Shown here in pieces: positions 1 to 9,791 of a stretch of 64,000 nucleotides of DNA; the stretch's first letter is position 1; every line of letters begins with the position of its first letter. The position numbers and the translations under genes are program-made. The DNA comes from Leptasterias polaris (Eukaryota > Echinodermata > Asteroidea > Forcipulatida > Asteriidae): the NCBI GenBank assembly GCA_037783415.1, contig JAZGTN010000069.1:1984001-2048000 (forward strand), given 5' to 3'. Below the pieces are notes generated by a model. It saw nothing but the letters and a program-made list of their open reading frames with translations. It was not told where the DNA came from and did not search any database.

Positions 1-412
1 ACTTGGCAACAAATAGTTTTTTCATTCATCTTTCAAATGGCGATATTGATGGATCAACATTTTTTGTTATGTTTAATTGTTTTTATAAGTGAAGGAAACA
101 AAATAACGAATTTTAGCTGGTCAGAAAAAACATATAAAAAAAGTATTGGTCAAGTCAAGTCAAGTCTAGTCAACTACTTATAAGTTTTTTGCACTCAGGC
201 CCATTGCTAGCAGTTTACTAGCGGTTAACTCTCAACTTGCAAGGAACATTGCAAACTACATTTGTCAAATTGTGGCATGACTGTTTGTCTTAACAGATTT
301 GGATGAATTTACTTTGGATTCAAGCTTGCTCTCTACTCACTGTGACACCATAGATGCTAGCAATTATAGAAAGTGGGGTCTGTTTTCAGCGTAAAAATAA
401 CAAACAACTTAC
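1..412 (-). other. Start of ZNRF3 intron 6
   Basis: From the GT donor (411-412) to the window edge. I read the minus strand for the missing C-x-H-x-F-H-x-x-C part of the RING and found none, so the next exon is beyond position 1. The stretch is AT-rich with no clear repeat. Confidence 0.8.
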
Positions 413-643
413 ATCTCCTTCTCTGAACTCTTCGAGACAGATTGCACAGATAATTCCCTCAGACGCTATGCTTAGCGTCGTGGCCCACCGATCATCCTGA
501 GAGGATTTACGTAGCTGGTGGTGGCTGTCTGCGTAACGCTCATCATGGGATGACTTACGCAGCTGGTGATGTTCGGAGAAGCGCTTGTACTTGCGGACTT
601 CCATCTTAGACAGGGCATCCATTGCCATGCGGACCTGTGATGT
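413..643 (-). CDS. ZNRF3: ZNRF3/RNF43-type E3 ligase, exon 6 (linker and first RING cysteines, gene continues outside window)
   Basis: 77 codons, residues 236-312, phase 0, ending GAT/GTAAGT. It starts TSQVRMAMDALSKMEVRK, matching the family's juxtamembrane A-x-x-A-L-E-K-M-E helix, and ends IICAICLEEFREGD. There C301 and C304 are the first two zinc ligands of the RING-H2 domain; the remaining ligands must be on the next exon, left of position 1. I chose the acceptor CTCCAG/ACATCA over the in-frame alternative 9 nt further in (CACAG/GTCC) because T-S-Q aligns with N-S-M of vertebrate ZNRF3. The linker is longer than I recall for vertebrates (about 65 residues before the first RING cysteine against about 45). 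Most of the excess is a tandem 16-residue duplication (nt 524-571 and 476-523). Confidence 0.94.
476..571 (-). repeat. In-frame tandem 48-nt duplication within exon 6
   Basis: Two adjacent 16-residue units, HHQLRKSSHDERYADS (524-571) and HHQLRKSSQDDRWATT (476-523). HHQLRKSS is identical, and 11 of 16 residues match overall. In the eight codons of HHQLRKSS all differences are at third positions (CAT/CAC, CTG/CTA, AAG/AAA, TCA/TCC, TCC/TCT). The copies have therefore diverged at the DNA level while the first half of the protein unit was kept. Confidence 0.9.
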
Positions 644-1536
644 CTGGAGCCACACAAATTTTATAAGTACCACTGAAATACATTAAAATGTTACAAAGAT
701 CAACTGATTCCAGAAACAGATGTTTCTCAAGTGGTTATCTCAAAAAACACACTTGATCACATCTGTATATAAATTTAAACAAGAATACTAAAGTAATAGT
801 GAAATGGCACCATGTTCATCAATTGTACATCAAAAAAGAGACTATTTGGGTGAAACAAGGGCAACATTCAAATTAGCTACACATGTACATTGTAGCACTA
901 AACACAAACAACTGCAACACTAGACAGTTTTGCTAAGCAGATAAAGATTACCAGCCAAAAGGGCAAATAATGGAAAATAATTAAAGTGATGGTTCTCTGG
1001 CAATGTTTTCTTAGCAAAAAAATGTGTTGAGTAATTTTCTCCACAAAGCAGCTCTATGAGAAAGGGCCCAGAGCATATCAAAGTCCAAATTTTCACTGGC
1101 TTTCATGTAATTCCATCCCCATTGTCAAGTATATATTCACTTTCACCAGTTACATTTGGTTGAAAACCATTCCAAGTGCTAATCCAAAACTCAATTATTG
1201 TAAATACCATTTCATATTTTTTACATTAGTTTGATTTTGGTTTGATGTGGGCTTTACCTCTGTGGACCTTTCACCTCTGTGGGCGCCAGTTCAAGTCCTG
1301 TTTAAAATTGGAGCCTTGAATGTTAATTAGGTTTTCAGTCCCTTCCTGAATGCTTGGGTTTTCCCCAGTTGAGTTTTCTTCCCACATCAAAAACTAAGAT
1401 TTCTTTTACATCTTTTCTGCACAGGTATCTTTAGGCCTATGGTTACAGCGCAAGGAACTTTTGAGAGTTTCTTAATATCATTACCAGAAAGATACAATAA
1501 CAAATACAACATACATCAACAGCTTTTTGCTCTTAC
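644..1536 (-). other. ZNRF3 intron 5 (893 bp)
   Basis: Short intron between the transmembrane exon and the linker exon. It holds a family C-like remnant around 925-1075 (contains TTTGCTAAGCAGAT, TACCAGCC, TTCTTAGCAAAA and GCAGCTCTATGA) and a family G SINE-like copy at about 1245-1508. No coding signal seen. Confidence 0.85.
1245..1508 (+). mobile_element. Family G SINE-like copy (5' part degraded)
   Basis: Contains ACCTCTGTGG, a tRNA B-box-like AGTTCAAGTCC (1288-1298), GGTTTTCAGTCCCT, CTTCCCACATC and an end ATTACCAGAAAGATA. The same blocks occur in the same order at 24433-24690 and 41281-41475. It ends within about 30 nt of the exon 5 donor. Confidence 0.7.
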
Positions 1537-1650
1537 CTGTTTCCTTTTTTGTCTCCATCTGAGTTTGAGGAGAAGGAGGAGACAGATGATGGCAATGAGA
1601 ACAAAGAATGCAACGAAGATACCCATGTCAAAGAACTCATTGGACGTCTT
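1537..1650 (-). CDS. ZNRF3: ZNRF3/RNF43-type E3 ligase, exon 5 (transmembrane helix)
   Basis: 38 codons, phase 0, between a CTTGCAG acceptor and CAG/GTAAGA. Residues 198-235. The motif EFFDMGIF is the family signature just outside the membrane (EYFDMGIF in vertebrates). Residues 207-225 (GIFVAFFVLIAIICLLLLL) form the single transmembrane helix, followed by a basic stop-transfer stretch (KLRWRQKRKQ) on the cytoplasmic side. The exon therefore encodes membrane anchorage almost alone. Because it is 114 nt, skipping it would keep frame and join the ectodomain to the linker/RING part. A SINE-like copy ends only about 25-30 nt from its donor, inside intron 5. Confidence 0.96.
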
Positions 1651-2070
1651 CTGCAAGAAACAACAAACAGGCACTTTATACATACTGTAGATTCCTAGTA
1701 CTCTTGAGATAAATATAACTGCCCTATATCTCAAGCGTCAACTTGGTTATCCGATGATCATTCAAACCATCCTGTTCGTAAGTTGGGGTTGAGTGCCCAT
1801 CAGAAGGACTCAACATTCAATCGTGTGCATGCAGAAGGATGGAATGAAAGTGAGTGAGCCCAGCAGAAGGACACAATGAACATGTGTCTGGCGGAAAAAC
1901 GTAACAAACGTGTGCCTGGAACAAAAACATAACCAACAGGTGCCCAGCAGAATGTTACAAGCAATTAATGCATAAAACTACGTTTCAAGACAACTGAGTT
2001 CGAAAGTTTGGTTGTTTTTCTGTCATTTATAAATCATTGCAAGAATGTTAACATGGGAATTAAGTAAAGG

Positions 2071-2170
2071 ATAATACCCGAGGTGCGCGCCATTCGTGGG
2101 TAGGAATGGCCCGAGGGTGAAGCCCGAGGGCCATTCGTACCCACGAATGGCGCGTACACCGAGGGCATTA
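2071..2170. repeat. Imperfect hairpin, GAATGGCGCG-type palindrome
   Basis: 2071-2112 and 2128-2170 are near-complementary. The arms contain ATAAT-CCC, GCGCCATTCGTGGGTA and AATGGCC, with a loop around CGAGGGTGAAGCCCG. It lies directly beside the left arm of the larger inverted repeat 2177-2758 and shares its GAATGGCGCG motif. Confidence 0.85.
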
Positions 2171-2176
2171 TGCGAC

Positions 2177-2758
2177 TTAACCCACACTTGTGACGTCATG
2201 CTATTGTTCCAGCGCTCCATTATTTCGCACGAATGGCGCGATATTGTTTAATATAAGTGTTTTTATGTATTACGTAACCATGTTCACTCCTGTGTTCGTG
2301 ATTGAACGCTTTCGATATAACTTTGATAAATAAATTAGTTAACTTTATGATAAATTTCAGTTAAATTCCTGTTAATTTATATTGATATGAAAGTATTCTC
2401 TTTGCAAACATAATTCTTAAATAATTAAATAATCACGTATCATTTTGTGTTTGATCAATTGAGCATTTTGCATCTTAAAAATTATTTGTTAAAACAAAAA
2501 AAACCCTGACTTTATGGCCAACATAAGGAATGTTGTTGTTAACTAATATTTTTGAACATGTCTCATATATTATTTAGAGACTTACGACCATTTTGTAAAA
2601 AAATGCGTAGCTCTAACCGTTGTCGAAAACGATAACAAAATTGTTCTATGATTTCGACCCGTTTGCACAATGGGTGAAATGTAGGCCTACCCATCGCGCC
2701 ATTCGTGCGAAATAATGGAGCGCTGGAACAATAGCATGACGTCACAAGTGTGGGTTAA
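2177..2758. mobile_element. Foldback element with 66-bp perfect inverted arms
   Basis: Left arm 2177-2242 (begins TTAACCCACACTTGTGACGT) and right arm 2693-2758 are exact reverse complements over 66 nt, with a 450-bp AT-rich spacer. The arms carry TGACGTCA and CGCGCCATTC. The transcript of this intron could fold into a long double-stranded stem. No transposase is present. The class is unknown (foldback or MITE-like). Confidence 0.9.
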
Positions 2759-5436
2759 AAAGAAAGATGTCTTTGGAGTAGTTTAGCAACAAAATAAGCC
2801 ATTATGCATTATTGTTTTTAAAAGTAGCCATTGTGTTGCTTCCAGGGAAAATGTGTATTGTGCATGCCGGGCAGAAGGTCGCGGGCAGAAAGTCGCAGAG
2901 CCTTACATCCCTCTGTAATGCCACAATAAGCCAAGCTCTCTTCCCCTAAACTTGCTTCAAAGATTGCCAGAAGCCTAAAAGAAACACATTGAGCTAGTTT
3001 GTCTTTGAGGATTAATGTATTCCATAAAAGTGCTTTTGGACTTGCCTTTAACAACATGTTTTGCAACGTCTCAAGGTCTTCTTAGAATTAAGTTTCTGTC
3101 ATATGCCTTTAACTAACGACAAAATTAGTGTTTTTTAGTGAAACTATACACAAATGCCAGCTTTGGAGCCAAAGGTAGCCAAAACCTTGAATGTACATTG
3201 TATACATGTACAGTTTATGTACAGCAGATGTGCATACGTTTGGCAGGATACAATGCCTTCGACAAAACATTCTTGATTTTGGGGGAGTAAAGCCAAGCAC
3301 ACTGTGATTAAACTTCCACAGACTTGTTAAAAAACCACTTTGTCTTTCTTGGCAGTACAATATGTCAAAAACAAGATCTAATTTTCAAGATAATTTAAGA
3401 CTGATTCAGAGACATGCCAATTTGGCATTATCCAAAATCCAGCTTAAAATAGCTGACTTTTAAAGTATGTTTCCTGTACACATATCTGAAATCGTGATGG
3501 TAAATCGGATTGCTTTGGGGCTGGTTTTGCAGAGTAAATCTTTCCTGAGAGTTACGGTAGTACAGTCCCCAAAGAGTTACATAAAAAACCTGGAGCCAAT
3601 TTCCCAAAGCAGATTAAAGGGTTGCTTAAATATTAGTTTTGATTTTCTAGTCCTTCAAGAAAACATTGACTTGAAGTTGCCTGACTGTGAGTAAAATTCA
3701 GTTTTTTGTAAAATTCTCAAAAATTGTCAAACCGTTGGTACAATATATCCACCTTGTAACAAATTGGAAATTTCAAAAATACCCCAGCCTTCTTGTTACA
3801 TTGTTAAATGTGCATACTTAGTTGCATACCTTTCTGAATAAGCCATATGATAAAGGAACCACCATAAGATTTACAAAGCACTTATTAAGATAGCTTAGAC
3901 TAATTTTGATAACTTTACAATCAAGTAATCATTTATGTCATGGTTTCCTTTTATACATTGCATACCAACAGCATGTTTTCATTGACTTTTACCCTTTAAA
4001 GAATTTAACAGCTGTACATTGTGAATTACTCCTTTTTCGAGTGGTTTTGGGGGTCGCATCTCTGACCTATTGAACGAACACGCAAGCTATAGTCAAGACA
4101 CAATCCCAATAACCTTGCCCGAGCTTGTTTCTCAGGCAGTCAGGTTCGGAAATTGCACTTGTACATTTTGGTGAAAAGCAAGCCTGTTTATCTGCCTAAT
4201 TCTAGCCCTTAGGGGGGCGGGCTCTAGTGAGACAGATGTTATCATGGCTATGGGTCTCTGGTGAACAGGGGTCTCCCGGTTAGTCCGCCTAAGGCAACAC
4301 CAGCTCAAGAAAAGAACTGAACCTGGACAATTTTGGAGAGAGCGTATTAGGGGAAGCTTAGGGCTTGGTATTAATACTGACTTTGGTTTGCGCCTTTTGG
4401 GGCCCACAGAGACTACCACAAAGAAACTATGCATTTTTTTTTAAAAGTCAAAAACATACAACATGTAAATAATATGACTTTCCCCCGGACAAAAAAAAAA
4501 GAGAACATGAAGTCATTCAATGTTATTCCCCAACAAAGTAACAATTGTTAATAGAACTTAAACCACACCTTTTCAGACCTACATGTATGCAATGAACAAA
4601 TGTGTAACACAGAAACAGTTTGTTGTTATCCTTGCAAACTTTCATGTTGGTTTTCTGCTACTAAATAAGCACCACACAATGTTCTTTACTCCTATTGGCT
4701 TAAGAAAATACACTGTCAAATTTCACCTTAGGAGTCAAGCTTTAAGCTTCTATTTACATTTTAATATCAGTGTGGGATGTAGGTGTACATAACATACATT
4801 TTGAGAAAAACCTAAAATAACAACTGCTCTTTATGCCCAATGCAATAATTGCCTATTACTATTAGTAAATCAGTAATGATTTCATGCAACTTTGTGTACC
4901 AACTAAAATGGTTTTTAATCACAAAAAGAATATATTTCTATATCAGTCTGTAACCACAAAAGGTTTTCAGAAAATGGATCCAGCAATATCCAGTGTTAAC
5001 ATAGTGTGGTGACCACATGTAAATAGTAAATATTGACGTCACATGCACAAAAAGTGACCAAACAACGCCAGCCTTTTGTTCACTGGTTGGTACACTGCAT
5101 GTGCATTGTTTTAGTGTTGACTTTTCGCTGGTTTTAGTTCGCACATGTTTTTATTCTGCCTTCTAGTTATAGCCCTATTTACGGACACGTTTCGTCAGTT
5201 TAACCTCGCCTTTTACAATCAGTTTTCTCAAGGAATATTTGGAGTTTACCTGCTTTCTGTTTATCATCATTATTGTTAGTTAGTTGGCTGTCCTTTTGTA
5301 CACTATGTAGGCCTATACAAATAGCAAGCATTCTTGTTTCCTGGTGTGTGTTTTTTTCTTTGTGATTTAAGTATCAGAAATGTTTGATTATTGATAAATA
5401 TTTGGGTATCATCAGGCTCCAAATGATAAAATAATA

Positions 5437-5575
5437 CAGGCCTCGAAACAATCCACAGCGATTGCCCTGGTGCCCTGTGCTTTTTTGCCCTCAGCAAAGT
5501 TCCCATAGAAATTTACATTTTTCTTATACATAGAAGTGCCCCTTACCAGAGGAAAATTGCGTTGCCACTTCATTT
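5437..5575 (-). repeat. Family H dispersed repeat, copy
   Basis: Shares blocks with other H copies: AGGCCT, ATTGCCCTGGTGCCC, AGTTCCCATAGAAATTTACA and AAGTGCCCCTTACC. Compare 45655-45795, 46310-46480 and 56064-56230. Confidence 0.6.
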
Positions 5576-6206
5576 AAAGTCTCATCAAATGGTGGAAAAT
5601 GAACTCTTGAGATGCTCAAGTTAAAGACTCATTTTAATAAAGGCTGTCAAATGAACTTGTTCAACTTTGCTGCTTTTCTTCCTTTTCAATTACATGCCCG
5701 TACCCCAACCTGGTTTGTAATGATTCCCGGTGAAAGTTTGCAGCAAAAACCTGATGCGCAAGGCTCTTGCTGACATGACCGATTTTTAAGAGCCTTGAAT
5801 TTCCGAAACAGGGATGTGATTGTCGGAGCGTAAAGAGGGAGGAAAAAACTCAAGGTAAATGAGACAGATGTGCCAATATCCGATCAGGTCAGGACAGCAA
5901 GGAGGGAGGAATGGCCCACTGGAGCGAAAAATGATCGACAGAAAAAACAGGACTATCCCCAGATTTGGGTAAATAGTTTTCAGTCAAATCGTACCTCCTA
6001 ATCATGAAGACCGTTCCTGCAAATCCACATCAAGATAAATTCCTCCGACTCTTTCATCAAGACTAATTTTTACTTCAATTTTTGTTTAGTTAAATTCCTT
6101 GCATTTTATGTATTAATTTTAGTTCTCCTCAAAACTAATTCCTCCCTTTTTTTTACCGACACAATTACTGTTAATTTTTTGAACTCTAGTTTACTTTTTT
6201 GTTTAA

Positions 6207-6552
6207 AGGGTGTGTACAACATTGGTAAGAGTGAAAATATAAATGTTCACAGATTTTCACACAACTTACATGGTATAAATACGGTCATGGTGGAAAACAT
6301 CCCTTGAAATATTTTTGCTTGGAATGCTACAGTTTTTGAGAAATGAGTTAAACAATTAGCTCGATCTCGTGAGTCCAAAACTTGATGTTTGAAAACATAC
6401 AATTGAGTTTTCACTATTTTCTTGTGACCCCAATGACTGATTAGGCTAAAACTTTCACAAGTTTGTTATTTCATGTATACATGTACATGTATGTTGGGTC
6501 ACTGTTTGAAAGTGGGGATACTGTTCTTTGACAGTATTACCAATGTTGTCCT
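6207..6552. mobile_element. Family I MITE (TTAA-flanked at left)
   Basis: Begins AGGGTGTGTACAACATTGG after TTAA (6203-6206) and ends TTACCAATGTTGTCC, giving an inverted terminal repeat around ACAACATTGGTAA. Internally it shares long blocks with 55257-55497 (AGTGAAAATATAAATGTTCA-like, GGTCATGGTGG, TTTTTGAGAAATGAGT). The right flank is no longer TTAA. Non-coding. Confidence 0.8.
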
Positions 6553-6834
6553 TTTTGGCCTTTAGCTTTTAATCCTCTACATTTCTACAAGGATTTTTTG
6601 AGAGAGTGTTTGTTATCTTAAGAGCTTACATAATTGTTCATGTGCAATATTCTTGCCAATTCAATTAGACTGGTCTTCAGCAGTTCAGACAGCATGAATG
6701 ATTGGTTGACATCTGTGTGGAAGATAACAGTGACCTACATCTCAAACAAGCCAACTTGCATTTCAAATGGAAAGCTGTGTCCCAGAATTTCCCATTGAAA
6801 CAAATCCAGACAGAACTATACCCAAATACACACC

Positions 6835-7029
6835 AGAGATGCCAACATTTGCATCTTGCAATCAGGGAGATTTTGTACAACAATCAGGGAGATATCTAGT
6901 GTTAAATTTAACACAATAGGGAAAGAGTTTCCACAATCAGGGAGATTTTCTAATCTGTTCATCAGAACATGGACAGATTGGTTGATTTTCAGGGAGCTTT
7001 CTGCAGAATCAGGGAGAGTTGGCAGCTCT
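6835..7029. mobile_element. Family M short inverted-repeat element
   Basis: Ends AGAGATGCCAAC and GTTGGCAGCTCT are inverted. The inside carries repeated AATCAGGGAGATTTT units. A second copy is at 50689-50864. Short ORFs across it are by-products of the repeat. Confidence 0.8.
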
Positions 7030-7505
7030 GTATACACCCTGGTATTAGGTGGTGCCATTATGCTCAACCATGTCAACTGCAAGTAGTGTAACAACTCATT
7101 TCTGGCTAGCAACAATAATCTTCTTAAAAAGATCATCTTTAAGAGAAATTAATGACATCAACACACGGATTAAATTTAAGTGAGTTATCTATTTGTTCAT
7201 TTTGGCTTCTCTAAATTTATGTACATCTACAATGATACTGTTTTATGCCAGCTTAAGGAAAAAGGTACAGGGTTGTTAACTTTTCAAAATAAAAAAAATG
7301 ATTAGTTGCAACCTAAAAGCTTCCCGATTTTAAAAATCATATCATTACTTACCCTCCAGAGAAATACTTTAGTCATAAATACTGTCACTCCTTAACCTAG
7401 CTTTTAAAGACCATAGAAATCACCATTACTTATTTCAATTGCCACAATCAAAATAAGCCTGATATGAATGTACACATAATCCCTTACAAAACTAAATCGG
7501 TTTTT

Positions 7506-7539
7506 GGTGTTTTCACTAATTTGGTGTTTTCACTAATTT
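7506..7539. repeat. 17-bp tandem repeat, two exact copies
   Basis: GGTGTTTTCACTAATTT twice, followed by a degenerate third unit (GGAATTTTCACTGATA). Confidence 0.9.
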
Positions 7540-7737
7540 GGAATTTTCACTGATATTGTGGATGATGTGTGAAAACAAGAAGATTGAAATTAATTTACAA
7601 AAAAATCAATAAAAAAATCAATGATGTGTCTTTAAGGTCTTCTGGTTGAAAACCTGTTTCTGATTTACGCATAAGTTTTCTATAATCTGCCGAATTGTAT
7701 GTCAGGTTTTTTGTGATTTACTCATTGGGTAATTTAC

Positions 7738-7881
7738 CTGAGGGGTGTGGACAGCAGGGCTGGGCTTGATGTGAGCTTGCGCTTCCTTCTGCCTATTAAC
7801 GACATTCATCAGTTGAAGAGCATCAGCCCCACGTAGGATGACAATGGGCTGGTTGAGGGATGCAGAATTGTCACGCCGTAA
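7738..7881 (-). CDS. ZNRF3: ZNRF3/RNF43-type E3 ligase, exon 4 (end of ectodomain)
   Basis: 48 codons, phase 0, after a TTTTGCAG acceptor with a strong pyrimidine tract and before CAG/GTAAAT. The product runs LRRDNSASLNQPIVILRGAD, then ALQLMNVVNRQKEAQAHI, then a Pro-rich end (KPSPAVHTPQ). It aligns with the family segment P-V-V-x-V-K-G-A-D-A-x-K-L-M-N-I-V-N-K-Q-K just before the membrane. Residues 150-197. The Pro/His-rich end is the short extracellular stalk before the transmembrane helix encoded by exon 5. No N-glycosylation sequon is seen in this exon or elsewhere in the ectodomain. Confidence 0.95.
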
Positions 7882-8437
7882 CTGCAAAAGAAAAAAACCC
7901 ACATCAAAATGAATTGTTACTCCCAACACATAAAAACATGCATGTTTGTGTTACCTACGCTACATGGACATTCTATTATTACTGTGTATACAGAGCTATA
8001 AAGAAGAAGATGTTCTTTAAAAACCATTCCCATTTTCATTAGAGATTGTTTGGAGAGCAGATTTTATGCCTTGGCAATGTCCCTTAAAAATCTCCTTCAA
8101 CTCAAGACAGACAACCAAACTTAAGAAAATACTTCCTTTTCAAATAAAAAAAATTAATTTTCTAATTTTAGGAAACATGCGAACAGTTCAAGTCTGTTGT
8201 ACTCCTCAAGGCCGTTGACTTTGTATGCTACGCTTGTGTATATTGTTCTGAGCTATCACATGTCAATGGGTAACCTTGGTGGTTAGGAAGTAAATTGTAT
8301 ACATTATCACAAAAGCAGGTTTTATTAATTTCATTAGTAGTTTTTTCAGTGATGGAAATTGGTTGTGAAAGGTTCATTGCTCATCTTTGCTGGTGGAAAG
8401 TGGTTTCACATGAATTTTACAGCTTTCCGAAGTATCA

Positions 8438-8673
8438 TACACTCTAAATGCCAGAGATTTAAAAGTTAATCTTTAGGATTGTAGTTTGGAACCAATCATT
8501 TCCAGATTTAAAAATCAAACCTATTAGATTTGAATTTAAACATTATAGATTTGAATTCAAATTGAACAGGTTTTAGTTTAAATCTAATAGATTTGGTTTT
8601 TAAATCTGAAAACGATTGGTCCCTAACTACAATCCTAAAGATTAACGTTCAAATCTCTGACATTTAGAGTGTA
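8438..8673. mobile_element. Foldback MITE, ends TACACTCTAAATG
   Basis: Almost the whole 236 bp is one inverted repeat. The left half (CACTCTAAATGCCAGAGATT, then GTTAATCTTTAGGATTGTAG) is matched by the reverse complement of the right half with scattered changes. Both ends have TA next to CACTC, suggesting a TA target duplication as in Tc1/mariner-type MITEs. Confidence 0.85.
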
Positions 8674-9486
8674 CATGTTATGTACTGTATGCAAAGCACA
8701 ATCGACAACTCTTCTCCATGTATAAACATTACTTAAATTTTGAGTAAAAATAGAAATCCCATGGGCTTCAAATCCTTACAAAATTCACAGAAGCACCTTG
8801 CTTGAATACAGAATACACTGTACATGGACGTCTGACACTTCCTTAACGCTTAGATAAATGGCATTGGACTGTGGGTTTCTATTATTCATAACATGCAGGT
8901 GTCCATGTGTATTCTAACTCTTTAGTAGAAGCGTTGTTTTACCAAACAAATTTTTGCACCATCTGAAGGAGATTTTTATTTACAAAACCATTGATTGATC
9001 AACGCGTCACGTTCACTGACAGTTTGTGACTAGTGATGAACAATCCAACAAAACTGCACACAAAATCATCAACTAGCAAATGAACAAGAAATACAATAAA
9101 TAAATAAATGACCTGAAAAAAGCAAATCAAAATGCAATCTCATTCTTATTTAACAATAATTTTATTAAATTAATTAACAAGGAAAAGGTCAGAACCTTGA
9201 TTAGTTTAAATTTGTAATAATAATAGCTTTCCTCCCAGTTTTCAGCTTCAATTATTCATAACTTAAGTGAATAAGAAAGGCTCTCTACACCATTCCCTGA
9301 ATCATTGTCATCATCCGTAAACTTGTTCACGAAATGCTTTTCAAACTTATTTCCAAACATAGGATTTGTTTATTTCTTGGTCAACAATATCTTTTTCTTT
9401 TCGTTTAGTTTTGTTGGCCGTTGACTTTGAGGCACTGTGATCCTTGTGGAGTGCTGCCTACTGTTATGATTACCATGTGGCATGAC

Positions 9487-9791
9487 TTTGGCCGAGCAGT
9501 CTAACACATCAGCCTCAAATTCTGATGGCCTATTCATCGGAGTGTGGGTACCAATTCTGGTCATGACATTTTGTGTTCTTGAGCAAGACACTTAAACATA
9601 AATTGCTTCTCTGAACCAAGGTGTCTAATGAGAATCTGCGAGGGCTGAGACAGTCAGTATTATTTTGGATTAACCCCTTGGTGCTAATAAGTCACTTGAG
9701 GTTGTACGTTCCACAGAGAGTTGAGAAAGTTGGAGAGATGGTTTATGCCGGAGGAACTGGGATACTATTATTGTAAAGCTCCTTGATCTAG
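9487..9791 (+). mobile_element. Family F tRNA-derived SINE-like copy
   Basis: Starts with an A-box-like TTGGCCGAGCAGTCTAA (tRNA-Leu/Ser type). Then comes a B-box-like GGTACCAATTCTGGTC, then TTCTTGAGCAAGACACTTAA and an end ATTATTGTAAAGCTCCTTGA. The order (tRNA head, GAGCAAGACACTTAA body, TTGTAAAGC tail) recurs at 10990-11107 and around 48200-49225. Confidence 0.75.

Larger units (their letters stand above)
1651..7737 (-). other. ZNRF3 intron 4 (6.1 kb)
   Basis: Contains the foldback element at 2071-2758, a family H copy (5437-5575), a family I MITE (6207-6552), a family M MITE (6835-7029) and a 17-bp tandem repeat (7506-7539). Stretches 2800-5400 and 5600-6200 show no feature that I can support. 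5700-6010 is less AT-rich and free of the repeats recognised here. Confidence 0.8.

Noticed and set aside
1..412. Search for the second half of the RING
   Set aside because: No C-x-H-x-F-H-x-x-C pattern on the minus strand here, so the exon must lie outside the window.
631..634. Alternative exon 6 acceptor 9 nt inside (CACAG/GTCC)
   Set aside because: In frame and possible, but the T-S-Q it would remove aligns with the vertebrate family and the CTCCAG site fits better.
4132..4434. 100-codon ORF on the minus strand with basic and Pro-rich composition
   Set aside because: No domain recognised. Its GC-richer sequence may be an old repeat, but no second copy is in the window.
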